Source of the DNA: Gnetum montanum
Lineage: Eukaryota > Streptophyta > Gnetopsida > Gnetales > Gnetaceae
NCBI GenBank assembly: GCA_015680685.1
Contig: MNCI01002249.1
Span: 674,896-738,895, forward strand
Direction: 5' to 3'
DNA: 64,000 nucleotides
In this document: piece by piece, positions 1 to 10,411 of the stretch
How the letters are laid out: the number at the start of each line of letters is the position of its first letter
How positions within the stretch are numbered: the stretch's first letter is position 1
Translations under genes and position numbers: made by a program
Notes under the pieces: generated by a model
Database searches by the model: none
Told to the model about the DNA's origin: nothing
The model's input: the letters and a program-made list of their open reading frames with translations, nothing else

Positions 1-38
1 ATGCCTACGTGAGATTCTAATAGCCTATTGTATTTGCG

Positions 39-245
39 TTAAGCTTGTAGTGGCCAATAGGGGTTCATCTTCATCGGGTAAGTTAGGCTTTCGTGTATTA
101 TGATGACGTTTTTTTTTTGTTCATGCTTATAGGAAACTCCCACTTCAGGTTGTATACTCCAACCTTCATCGTCATATAGCTCATTGGTTCTCCAATGAAT
201 TTCCTCACTAAGTATGGCGTTATTATCATCTTGTAGGAGAGGCAT
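39..245 (-). pseudogene. gag N-terminal fragment of element A
   Basis: A 68-codon open stretch starts about 115 bases downstream of the primer-binding site, where gag should begin. Its first residues (MPLLQDDNNAILSEEIHWRT) align with the decayed gag start of B at 2421 (MSLSQDYDNA, then RTNELYDDE), which supports the start. It ends at a stop near PYWPLQA; B has HRYWPLRA at the matching place. The conserved retrotransposon gag domain would lie further left, outside the window. The piece is too short to show nucleic-acid-binding motifs. Confidence 0.6.
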
Positions 246-360
246 TTTTGTGTGTGAATTTATGCATGACTTTTTATAATTACTTTTTCTTTTTAAGAGA
301 TATATCGTTAAGTTCTTTACAGCGACCTTGAATGATATAACTAATCTAGATAACTAGCAC

Positions 361-380
361 CATCCCCGGCAATAGTGCCA
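361..380 (-). other. Primer-binding site of element A (tRNA-Asp type)
   Basis: The minus strand reads TGGCACTATTGCCGGGGATG one base inside the LTR. It differs from the tRNA-Asp-complementary site of Athila/Tat elements (TGGCGCCGTTGCCGGGGA) at three positions, all transitions in CpG or CpNpG context. It fixes the orientation of A and the inner LTR edge. Confidence 0.85.
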
Positions 381-381
381 A

Positions 382-1401
382 TGATGAGTGGCGAGGTACC
401 CCTACACTCAACCATATGAAACGAGCGTCACACGCGCGATCTAGTCGAACTCCGCAGATGGACTAGTTGTGGCACCTAGATAGTTAGCCTTAGGTCATAG
501 TTCGTTGTCTTCCCACCTAGACTAGTATTGCATATGTCACGTATGGTTTAGTCTAGATGAGGTGTATGATGTGTTTCCTAATCTATGCTACTCCTAAAGG
601 CAGTGGAAAATAATATTAACTAAACTAAGCTAGGAGGAAAAGGGTAAGAAAATCTAATCTAGCCTAAGTGCGATGAGCAACCGATTCCTTGATCAACTGT
701 ACACATCTTGGACTTCATGCACGACTACCACTAGGACTACCAAGCGTAGCTCCGAGGTACGCCACTGGGATTACCAAGCGCAGATCCCAAATACACCACT
801 AGGTTACCATGCGTAGATCCTGGATACGTCACTGGGCTACCAAGTAGTCACACTTAAATGCTCGTAACCAAGTTGTACTCCTTCTACTTCTAAGAGTTTA
901 AGGGTGAGAGACTAATCACGATGAGCAACCGATTCCTTGACTAGCCGTACACATCTGTAGATGCTCATAATCAAGTCGTACTCACACCGCGCTATGAAAG
1001 TAATAAATAACATTAAATAAATACCAAATAAATAAAATAAGTGAATGCTGCAATGATGAAGTAATCTCGATCTTTATTGCCAGTCATGTGTGTGTCCGAG
1101 TACAGCACACTCGAATAAAGACACCGTACAATTACATTCACCACACTGCGGGTAGACACGGGAAAAAATCTAACTCTAGAGGGATCAAACTGCCAGAGCT
1201 TCGCTACTCTAAAACTGGGATTCCGAACAAGGGAGAGCTATGTCTTATTTATAGATATGGTGGTGGACTGTGATATCACGTACGCAATATCGTAGGGAAG
1301 ACATGATATCACGTACGCGATATCGCGGGGGATGCAATATCGCTGCGGACGCGATATCGCGTACGCGATATATCGCGGCCTATGCGAATCGCGTCTCATC
1401 A
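382..1401 (-). repeat. 5' LTR of element A
   Basis: The LTR is 1,020 bp, bounded by TGATGAG on the left and CTCATCA on the right as written on the plus strand. On the minus strand it holds the U3 palindrome array (about 1380-1270), a TATAAATA box (1253-1246) and an AATAAA in the R region (near 1070). It matches the LTR of Z at 62885-63906 with about 8 percent difference over the first 195 bases, so A and Z are one subfamily. Confidence 0.88.
1246..1380 (-). promoter_or_regulatory. U3 promoter of A: GATATC palindrome array plus TATA box
   Basis: GATATC occurs at 1272, 1305, 1319 and 1353, with a GATATATC near 1367. Boxes pair into composite palindromes of the form GATATC-8 bases-GATATC, for example 1305-1324 with ACGTACGC between. 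The TATA box TATAAATA (minus strand, 1246-1253) lies about 20 bp downstream of the last box. The same pattern occurs in the LTRs of B, D, F and Z. Binding by a factor is inferred only from the symmetry and repetition. Confidence 0.65.
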
Positions 1402-2286
1402 GAAGCAACATCCTCAAAGTATACATTGTTCTAAATATGGAAAACCACAATGGATATCGAGGAACTTTGAACATCAAGAGGCACATCCCACAATCACAGA
1501 TAGGAAGGTCCAATGGCTAGGGTTCTTCAATTATAAAGCCAAAGGGTTGGACTCATCTTGCCATCCAATAGAGGCTTAGAAAAGTTTGCACAACCCAGGT
1601 TTAGGAAGAAGATGTTTATAGAACCTTTATTTGAGTGTGTTGCTCGCAGTGTGATGATTGTAATTGTACGAAACCTTTATTTGAGTGTGACATACTTGGA
1701 CACATACATGATTAGCAATAAAGATCGAGATTACTCCATTATTGCAGCATTCACTTAGTTTTTAATTGTTTAATTGTTATTTTTATTTATTGTTTTTTAC
1801 ATTGATATTTCTTCATCATCATTTGCTATTCCTATTATTAAATGCAGAATGAGTACGACTTAATCACAAACATTTAAGTGTAACTACTTGGTAACCTAGT
1901 AGCATGTCTAGGAGTGCTCAAGTAATATTCACTTGGTAATCCCATAAGTAGTACATGAGGTCCAAGATGCACACGGATGATTAAGGATGGATGCTCATCA
2001 CACTTAGGCTAGTTTAGATTTTTCTTCTTATTGCTTATTAGCTTAAAACAAGATTATTTTCCATTGTCTTTAGGAGTAGCACTAGTTTATGATCACATCA
2101 TTCACCTCACTCTGGACTAAACCATACGTGACTAAGTAAATAATAGTCCAGGTGGGAAGATAGCAAACTGCAATCAACATGTAACTATCTAGATACCACA
2201 ACTATTCCATTTACAAAGTTCAACCGAATCATGTGTGAACACTCGTATTCGTATGGTTGAGTGTAGGGGTACCTCACCACTCATCA
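1402..2286 (+). repeat. 5' LTR of element B (5' part atypical)
   Basis: From about 1648 to 2286 this matches the R and U5 part of the 3' LTR (9795-10411), including GTGATGATTGTAATT, AATAAAGATCGAGATTACTCC and the CTCATCA end. The first 245 bases do not resemble the U3 of the 3' LTR and lack the GATATC boxes. The 17-base string ACCTTTATTTGAGTGTG occurs twice (about 1623 and 1673), which may mark a junction. Element A abuts at 1401, so the true LTR start may lie beyond A. Confidence 0.65.
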
Positions 2287-2287
2287 T

Positions 2288-2305
2288 TGGCACCATTGCT
2301 GGGGA
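2288..2305 (+). other. Primer-binding site of element B (tRNA-Asp type)
   Basis: TGGCACCATTGCTGGGGA follows the LTR end after one T. It differs from the canonical tRNA-Asp-complementary site at three positions, all C-to-T or G-to-A. Confidence 0.85.
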
Positions 2306-2420
2306 ATAATGCTAGTTATTTAGATTAGTTACATCATCCAAGATCATTGTAATGAAGCCTTGACAATATATCTTTTAGAAAGAAAGTAATTGCAAATAAG
2401 TCACACAAAAATTCACAACA

Positions 2421-4592
2421 ATGTCTCTCTCACAAGACTATGATAACGCAAAAACTAGTAAGGCAATTCATTAGAGAACCAATGAATTATATGATGATGA
2501 AGATGAATTTTGGAGTACTCAATCTTATGCAGGGATCCCCTATGCTCATAAACACCCCAATGGTATTCAAGGACTCTTGTCATCCAACTCTAACACTCTT
2601 TCGACGTCAGGTCATGACACGAATGACCATCTTTCAAGGAGTCGACATAGAAATAAAAATCAAGGCCATGGGCAAAGTTAGAAATGCCAACATGAACAAA
2701 GACAACATCATCCCAACTCATAAATTCATAACCTACCTAATGACAATGCACCGCTACTGGCCACTAAGAGCCTAATGCATATCCAAGAGGCTATTTGAAT
2801 ATCTTGCAGGCATCGCAAGGAAAGTCATCTACCTAGGCTTGATTTAAATAACTTTTCCAAGTTTTTAGGAGGCTATGATTTATATCTACAACATCATTTG
2901 CAAGCCTTCTATGATGCATGTGCATGGAACAGCATTGATAATGGATGGAAAAAACTTAAGCTCTTTCCTATGACACTCGTTGGCCAAGCAAAAGTATGGT
3001 ATAGGTCTTTAAAACCAAAATTAATTCAATGTTGGTCGACAATGGTAGAACTCTTCAATGAAAGATATCGAACCTATGTAAGAGTGTTAGCCTTGAGGGG
3101 ACAAATCCAAGAGTGGAAACAAGAGCAACATGAACCCTTGGACATGGCCTTAGAGAGATATTACCCTTTGTTAAACAAGTGCCTAGGCCATGGGTTCTCT
3201 GAAGAAAGGCTCATGTACCACATCATGGGTGGGCTCCGTAATGAAATAAGGGAGACCTTGGGGATGTATGCCCCAGGTCAACTATATGAACTACGAACCC
3301 ACTAATTCCAAGAGCTTATTAAGAAGGTAGCAAAAGAATAAGGAGAAATAGCTAAATGGGAGAATGTTGAAGGCTCTCAATAGGACCAAAATCTCAAAAT
3401 AGCAAAGGTCCATGATCATGAAAAGGAGAAATCAAGTCACCTCAAGGAGGTGGAATCATCTTTGTCAATACTACAATCACTAGACGAGATTAAGGTAAAG
3501 ATCAATAAGATGATAGACTGGGTACACGAAAAATGTGGAGAATATGCCAACATTATTAGAGGTCGAACCATGACAAACCAATAAACAGGACAAAACACCA
3601 CTAGACAATCAAAAAGAAGGGTTGAAGAAAATAAGGAAAAGAACTCAACTGCAAATCACCCGTATCAATGTGACATTTTCCTATACAATCACCTCAAAGG
3701 CCAATGTCCAATCTTGTCACATTTACATGAGCATTGGGGAGGACTGTTACATCCATATTTCATACATAAATACCAGTTTCAACTACAGTGGAAAAAACCC
3801 CATTCATGGGGGAGGCCACCATGAAACTGGTCACACCCTTCATACCATCCAAACCCAAGAGCTTATTATGTTTAGCATCCTATTTTTCCAACTATGTTAA
3901 CATTCTCTATTTCATCACATCATTATCATTCTCCTAAGTACTATCAACCCACGTCCTCTCCAACAAGATCACCACCTCATGTTCATTGCACTTCTTCTTG
4001 CTCTCCATATTCTCATCATTCACCTCCTTCTACATCACCACCAGTCATGCCAGAAGGTTTTGCACCATAGCACCAACCCACGAATGTTACTTGTGCTACT
4101 ACTATGAACAACAATGGAGGTCCTCCACAATGTCAAAAGCATCCTTTCTTTAGACATGACCGAAGAAAGAGACAACACGATTCTAAAACCACTGCATCCT
4201 CCAAGCCAACACAAGTTCAACGTTGTGATGCATCTACCTCCTCGAACTCAACACCTCCTATTACCTTATCAAGGCCACCAATCAATACTCCAACTAACAT
4301 GCGGCCCAATGAATATAACCACATAGGGAGACATATTGATCCTTGCATACCATCTTACAATCATGGGTGCCATAGTGGGTCAACTCCTTATCACTTAACC
4401 ACATCTTATAATTTGCCCCACTATGCCTACTTTAATCAAGTGTGTGAACCCCAATTTGGGTACATTCCTGCCACCACATCAATAGACACCCAATGGTTTG
4501 GATATGACCAGACTCCAATATTTCCCACATGCATGGATCCACATTTTCCATTTATTAATTCTATCCATGCTCAAAAGTCTCATTATGGATGA
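2421..4592 (+). pseudogene. gag of element B, broken
   Basis: The ATG at 2421 (MSLSQDYDNA) is the first after the primer site and matches the gag start of A. The clearest part is the retrotransposon gag domain at 2880-3305 (FYDACAWNSIDNGWKKLKLF, then KVWYRSL, FNERYRTY, LDMALERYYPLLNKCLGHGF and IMGGLRNEIRETL). A decayed zinc-knuckle segment follows near 3665 (CDIFLYNHLKGQC), with its second Cys lost. The tail to 4592 is rich in Pro, Ser, Thr and His. Stops and frame changes occur throughout. Gag would form the particle and bind RNA in the cytoplasm; this copy cannot make a whole protein. Confidence 0.8.
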
Positions 4593-5651
4593 TATACTCC
4601 ATTCTAACAAGTAGAATTAGTAAATGGTGTTTTTCCTTTTCTTTGATTTTACAATTTTTTATTTTCTAGTTCTTCATTTTTAATTTGTTGTTTTCTAATT
4701 TTTTTATTTCTAATTTTTCATCTTTCAATTTTTTGCTTTATCTTTTTGTTTGTCATTTTATCTTTTTATGCGTAATCTCATCTATGAATAAAACACTTAT
4801 GTGACTCATTGGTCGAGGTGTTGTTCTATGCTATTAAGTCCCAAGTGATTACTTTTTTGGATAGTGAGCCCACAACATCCACCCACTCATTCTATTAATA
4901 AGAGGTTCTACTCTGGGAACGATGATATTCTTGTCATTATTAAAACTTAAAGTAATTTTGTGCTCATTATGCCCAGAGCGAAAAATGATGGACTAAGAGG
5001 GAATGGCCATGGTGTGACATGAAGGGAACTTGTGAATTCTTTTTGATGACATTTGTAGGTGCTATCATGTAGCCTAGTTGTACTAAGATCCTTGTAGATC
5101 TAATGAAAAATGGAAGTAAGAGTAATAAAGGCACTCAATAAAGAAACTCAATACTGTTCTGGGGGTCGAAAGACATGCACCCATTCCTGAAGGTTGGTGG
5201 CTTCTCCAGTTCACTATTGGAAAGGACAAAGTGCCAAAGTGGGTAAAAGAAAAAAAGAGAAGATAAAAGCAAAGAAAAGAAAAGAAAAGAAAACACCAAA
5301 GAAAAGACCAAAGAAGAATGTGTTGCAAAGAAATTCCAAATCTCTCCTCTCTTGGACAAAATGCCAAGTGATCATACACCTTGGTGTCATAGTGCTCTTA
5401 TGGTTGTCCATCATTGAATGAAACAATGTGATGTCATTGATCAGAGGCATGGACTTGGTCTTGATGTTGGAGCAATGGGCTAATGACACATTAATCATTC
5501 CCTACACTCAAGATTCATTATGCTCAAGGTCAATTACCTCCTGTCTCGATCTCTACAATCCCTTCTATGATTCATTTCATCTTGATGTTCATGTATTTTT
5601 GACTTGTGTTTTGTGTAGCATAGAATTCATACCTCATCATGGTGGTATTTA

Positions 5652-5657
5652 CATGTG

Positions 5658-5688
<31 letters not shown>

Positions 5689-5692
5689 TGAA
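5652..5692. repeat. (TG)n and poly-T microsatellite
   Basis: About ten TG units are followed by a run of about 19 T, within the spacer of B. Simple-sequence expansion; no function is suggested. Confidence 0.9.
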
Positions 5693-6097
5693 CTAGTTCA
5701 AATTACATGTAACCCTTTTAGTACCTACAAACATTTTTAGGTGTGGTTACGTAAGGGCATGATAGGTAGGAACCTACATTGGGGAGGATCCACTTGTAAC
5801 TTTTGCAATTTGTACTCTTTGCACATCACCACATCATCTTATAACCTTCAAGTACTACATTGCTAAAATTGTTCTTTCCTTTATCATCATTTTAATTCAA
5901 ATGTTCTTGTACACCACTACATGTCCTTTTTCCTCACCTTACTCACAAACTTCATTGTAGAATTCCACTTCATTACACTTCTGGTGCCTTTCAATCTCTT
6001 CAGTGTTATCCTAAACCTTTTGGATTAACCTTAAATCCTTCATTTTTGGCCTTGGAAATTCAAAAATTTATCAATTTTTCCAAGTACCCTATTTTCA

Positions 6098-6165
6098 ATG
6101 GGACACGATATCAGGTTTGCGCTATTGGGTATGCAATATCACGTCTATAAAAACTACATATAGGG
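6098..6165 (+). promoter_or_regulatory. Internal U3-like promoter module of B, upstream of the extra ORF
   Basis: CGATATCA (6106-6113) and AATATCAC (6135-6142) precede a TATAAAA box (6146-6152). These are the boxes of the family's LTR U3, in the same order relative to the TATA box. F carries the same module in the matching place (62429-62516, minus strand). It lies about 520 bp before the ATG at 6669. A promoter for the extra ORF is inferred; no transcript data are available. Confidence 0.55.
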
Positions 6166-6214
6166 ACCCCACCATGCATGTCAACATCATTTTTCATTGT
6201 TCATGCAATTGGAG

Positions 6215-6480
6215 TTAAAATTTTATTTCACAAATTCTGATGCTTTGAGCACCTATCATTCCAACTTCCATATCTTGCTCATTAATGCTCCAATTCTCAT
6301 TCCAATCGAACATATCTAAACCTGAAGTGTTTAACTTAGTTGTGGGGGAAGGGTACGCTCCAAGTTGTGCATAGTTTTTTTCGAATTCATCATTTTCCAA
6401 AGGATATCATAAGGGGTAAATGACCTTAAAAATGTTTAAAAATTTTGCCAAATTAATTTTATCCCTTCACCCATACCATG
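6215..6480 (-). pseudogene. Antisense ORF remnant in the leader of the B extra ORF
   Basis: On the minus strand this encodes EFEKNYAQLGAYPSPTTKLN and a following NTSGL segment. The matching minus-element region of F (62049-62315, read on plus) encodes EFWKNYAQLGAYPSPMTKLN and continues as an 88-residue open frame. In B the N-terminal half is out of frame. The similarity may only reflect conserved DNA of the leader, since the internal polypurine-like tract lies inside it. Confidence 0.3.
6331..6355 (+). other. Internal polypurine-tract-like sequence in B
   Basis: AACTTAGTTGTGGGGGAAGG is close to the true polypurine tract before the 3' LTR (TTTAATTGTGGGGGTA, 9553-9568). It sits about 180 bp after the internal TATA box and 314 bp before the extra-ORF ATG. 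Equivalent sequences are found in C, D, E and F. Confidence 0.55.
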
Positions 6481-6668
6481 AAAATTATTTCTTTTTGGAG
6501 TCACCTAATCAAATTGGGGCCAATATCAAAACTTTTAGGGAAAATTGTTGTAAAATTTTCTGACTCTGAATCACACTAGATAAGAAATGAATTTATTAAG
6601 GTAAGAAGTAAGGTATAAATCAAATTTTGTAAATAGCCTTACTAATAGACAACTCTGTGTGATTGCAA

Positions 6669-9381
6669 ATGGTCCCTAAAAGAGAACAAGAAGGACCTTC
6701 TCAGGGTGCATCCAAACGGCCAAGGAGAGGCAGAGGCCAAGCGTCTCTTGAAGAACATACAAAGTAAGAGGCACAATCATTCAGCATCCATCAAGAATCT
6801 CCTATTACTGTGCAATTGGGACATGTCGAAGGTGGAGACAGCAGAGCACCTGAATAGGGACAACATCTCACATTGTCTTTGGAATGTGTTCAGGCAATTC
6901 ATGAAAGGTCCACATCAGCAGCTATGATTGTGGAACTTAAATTTGGACCTTTCAATGAGTTTGCTCCTAAAGCAATCAAGGACCAACTTAAAGGGTCTCC
7001 ACTGTGGCCTATTCTCTCTAAAAGTGGTGATTGGTACTTGGGAGAAATGTACTAATTTTGGCATAATAAAGAAGAAGGAACCACCATTGATATTGCTGAT
7101 ATTTCTATTGATTTCTCTACCAAAGCCATTTCGGAAGTTCTAAATCTTCTGAATATAGGGCCAAAGGTTGCTCACTTGTCCACTTGTTTTGATGCTGATG
7201 TGTGAAAGATATGGTTGAAAAGGACATACAACAAGGAAGATAAAGCATATGGAGAGCTTACACATAAAAAGAAAATCTACTTCAAAATTGGCACATATCA
7301 CATTTTCCCAACAAAAGATTTAAATAGAATTTCCATATATGCAACTAGAGGAAGTGTCATCTTGATGGGCAAGGTTACTGCCAACCTACCCCATCTATAT
7401 CTTACAGAAATTTTGAGGTAATTTGAAGAATGTAAGACGAGGAAGTTCAAATTTCCCTTCCCTTGTCTCATCAAGAAGTTGTGCTGACATACTAGAATTT
7501 TGGGGTATACCAATGATGTCCCCAGAAAGGCCCAAAATGCATCATTCACTGAATTACTAAAGCCACCAGCCCTAAGGAAAAGTGCTGGTGAGACAGTAGA
7601 GCCTGAGTAAGAATAAGAAGCGGGGCCCAGCACACAACTTATAGGCCAACAACACCAGCCACAACCGCTGCTACAAGACTATCAACCATCAATGAGCCAT
7701 CTCAGGGCCATTGCTGAAATAATTAGTTGGGGAAGCCATGATGAAGCCAATCTCTTCATGGTCATTAATGATGTTTTACGACCCACGGTCTCAATTGATC
7801 GTGCATGGGGTGTGGTGTCTATCCAAACAGGAGGAGGGGAATCACACTGGTCATAACAAATCTCTAGAAACGCTGCATCTTTTCAAGTGTAGTTAGAAAC
7901 TGGTGAAGGTGTCACAGTAGTGTTCATGCAACACCAAGATGTAGGGGAAGCAACAGAAGTGGTCACAGACCACATAAAAGAATTATCTAATGTCCTTGTT
8001 GTGTCATCGGTAGATTTTACAGGAGCATGCGATGCTCAATCTTTGGCCAGTCCCTCGATGACTCCTACAAAGCATGAGGATGTTCTAGATTAGTTGCTGC
8101 AGATAGGACAAGTGATGACATCCCTTAAGATGTCATAGTAACTCAGTTAAACCTCATCTCCACAAAAGGGAAGCTGGTCATGGTAGAGGTCAAGGATGAG
8201 CATGCAGAGGAGGAGTTAGAAAGACTCCAAGAAAAGCTTATCATCCTACAAGCTACACAACGAGATCCATCCTAATTTATCCCTATAGACAGACTAGAAT
8301 CCTTCTAGATAGAGTAGCTAAATAAATTCTTAGAGGAGAATAAAAAAGTATCTGAGGAAAAAGGGAGAATTGATTAGGATGCTTCTAAGGCACAAGCTCA
8401 AACGTATGCACACACCAAAGCACTCAAGACCTTACAAGAAGAAAATAAACACCTTGCTGCTAAAAATCTCCGATTGACTATATTAGAAAGAGAAAAGAAT
8501 GTTCTCGAGGAAAATTTTTAGCAATTATGAGAAAAATTAATAAGGGTCAACTAGGATATGAATCACTTGGCTAGAGAAAATAGAACCCTCTCAATGGAGA
8601 AGGTACACGTAATCCATCAAAAGGTGATGATTGAAATAAGCACATGGTAGAATGAGGTCAAGCAACATGAGAAGCTCAAAGAGCATTTCAAAGATTAGTG
8701 GGGATGTACAAGCAAGTGATTGAGAAAGAAATCCATATGGCCAAAGCCCACATTAACACACTCAATGCTCAGAACGTTGACTAGCTGGCCATATTGGATA
8801 CTTATGTCTTCATCCATCAAGCTAAACTGAAAAGTCAGGACCTATAAATATAAGACCTCATGGAGTACATGGAGTTGGCAAACCTATGGTATGCCAACTT
8901 GGCCATGTTGATAGTAGGATGGCTGAGAATAGAATTGGAAAAGCAGGTAGCAACCATCTACACAAAGTATGAAACAAAATTTGTTGAACACAAGAAGACG
9001 CTACAGAAATTAGAAGTGGAAAATTTTGAATTAGAGGTGGTCAAGACTAGCTACCAAGAATAAAATGATGTCATAGCAGATTTGACTCAATGGCTCACAA
9101 ACTACCAAGAATGCAAGGACAAAGCTAAAGCCTATGAAAAGGAATGACGACTATTTGTTGCTTGGTATGTCAAGGCCAATCAGATATTCCCGCAACTATC
9201 GTGCCCATGGGAGGTGCTAACTCCATCAAACATTGGAGCATTAGCATGGACAGCATAGGATCCCTGAACTAAAGAAGAAAAGCTCTAGGCACTTCTTCAA
9301 AGACATCCATTTCCAAAACCTAGAGCACAAGATAAGGGGAAGAGACCCATGGAGGAGCCACCACTGCTAGGAACCACATGA
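6669..9381 (+). pseudogene. Extra 3' ORF of element B (plant-transposon-protein-like domain plus coiled coil), broken
   Basis: The ATG at 6669 begins MVPKREQEGPSQGASKRPRR, with a basic patch (KRPRRGRG) that could be a nuclear signal. F begins the same way (MAPKEGQ...PSQGASK), which supports the start. From about residue 85 to 300 lies a domain with SPLWPILSKSGDWYLGE, IYFKIGTYHIFP, SVILMGKV and LPFPCLIKKL. It resembles the putative plant transposon protein domain often found in Athila-associated ORFs; this is recognition from memory. A Pro/Gln-rich stretch follows, then a long Lys/Glu-rich helical region (about 8160-9130) and the tail DKGKRPMEEPPLLGTT. Stops and at least one frame shift break it (2,713 nt). 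Function unknown. Confidence 0.7.
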
Positions 9382-9555
9382 GTTCCAAAAAAATTTATTT
9401 TTTGTAAATTCTATGTTTGTGTTCCAATTTTTTTTTGTTTAATTCCACACTGTGGCATGAGTAATTCTTAGTTAGTCAATAATCCCATACCTATCCACTG
9501 TGTAGTCAATCGAACTCATTCACATTTTTTCTGACTTGAGGACGAGTTGTTATTT

Positions 9556-9568
9556 AATTGTGGGGGTA
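9556..9568 (+). other. Polypurine tract of element B
   Basis: AATTGTGGGGGTA ends immediately before the 3' LTR (TGATGAATTATG). It would prime plus-strand DNA synthesis. Confidence 0.8.
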
Positions 9569-10411
9569 TGATGAATTATGTTTTGCTAGGTCCTAATATC
9601 AAATCCTTGATATTAGGTACACGATATCGCAGCCTAGATAATGATATCGAATACACGATATCGTGATTCCTGTGTAGGCCTATAAATACCACATTCAGGC
9701 ACATAGGAAAGAGGGAGTCAGTAAGTGTAAGTGTAGAGTCTTTTTTGTCAATTTTCAATTTGTTTCAGTTCTTTCCCCAATGCATGCTCACAATGTGATG
9801 ATTGTAATTATACAAAACCTTTCTTTAAGTGTGACATACTTGGAGACACACATGATCAACAATAAAGATCGAGATTACTCCATCATTGTAACATTCACTT
9901 AGTTCTTAATTGTTTAATTATTATTATTATTATTTATTTTCTTCATTAATATTTCTTCATCATCATTTGCTATTCCTATTATTAAATGTGAAATGAGTAC
10001 AACTTAATCATGAATATTTAAGTCTAACTACTTGGTAACCTAGTAACGTGTCTAGGAGTGCTCAAGTAATATGCACCTGGTAATCCCAAAGTAGTACACG
10101 AGGTCCAAGATGCGCACAAATGATAAGGATAGATGTTCATCACACTTAGGCTAGTTTAGATTTTGCTTCTTATTTCTTATTAGCTTAAACCAAGATTATT
10201 TTCCACTGTCTCTAGGAGTAGCACTAGTTTAAGATCACATCATTCACCTCACTCTGGACTAAACCATATGTGACCAAGTAAATACTAGTGAACTGTGATC
10301 AATGTGTAACTATCTAGATAACGCAACTAGTCCATCTATGGAGTTTGACCAGATCATGCACGAATGCTTGTATTCAAATGGTTGAGTGTAGGGGTACCTT
10401 TCCACTCATCA
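9569..10411 (+). repeat. 3' LTR of element B
   Basis: An 843-bp LTR, TGATGAATTATG to CTCATCA. U3 has GATATC boxes (for example CGATATCG at 9656-9663) and a TATAAATA box at 9681-9688. R carries AATAAAGATCGAGATTACTCC near 9862. It ends against the integrase fragment of G. Confidence 0.88.

Larger units (their letters stand above)
1..1401 (-). mobile_element. Element A: 5' end of an Athila/Tat-type Ty3/gypsy retrotransposon
   Basis: Read on the minus strand this is a 5' LTR (1401 to 382), a one-base spacer, a primer-binding site (380-361) and the start of gag, which runs off the left edge. The tRNA-Asp-type primer site and the LTR ends (TGATGAG...CTCATCA) place it in the same group as B, D, F and Z. 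Many CpGs survive in its LTR, so it is among the younger insertions. It abuts the 5' LTR of B; bases 1402-1406 (gaagc) would be one copy of its target duplication. Confidence 0.85.
4593..6668 (+). other. Spacer of element B between gag and extra ORF
   Basis: No coding signal is visible. 4620-4790 is T-rich with repeated TTTTCTAATTTTT-like words and matches the start of the post-integrase spacer of E (55905-56040). 4850-4920 and 5740-5820 (GGGGAGGATCCACTTGTAAC) match E at 56170-56240 and 56985-57020, and C, D and F on the opposite strand. The spacer is therefore an old, conserved module of the family, not random filler. It contains the internal promoter-like module and the internal polypurine-like tract listed separately. 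Confidence 0.65.
1402..10411 (+). mobile_element. Element B: pol-less Athila/Tat-type retrotransposon with extra 3' ORF
   Basis: B reads LTR (to 2286), primer site (2288), gag (2421 to about 4592), spacer (4620-6668), extra ORF (6669-9381), polypurine tract (9556-9568), 3' LTR (9569-10411). No protease, reverse transcriptase, RNase H or integrase motif lies between gag and spacer; the sequence passes from the gag tail into the stretch that in E follows the end of integrase. It therefore looks like an internally deleted, non-autonomous element that kept gag and the extra ORF. It lies next to an unrelated integrase fragment (G). Confidence 0.8.

Noticed and set aside
5083-5498. Several overlapping open frames in the B spacer
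   Set aside because: Phe/Leu-rich or Lys-rich translations of an AAAGAAAAG repeat on both strands.
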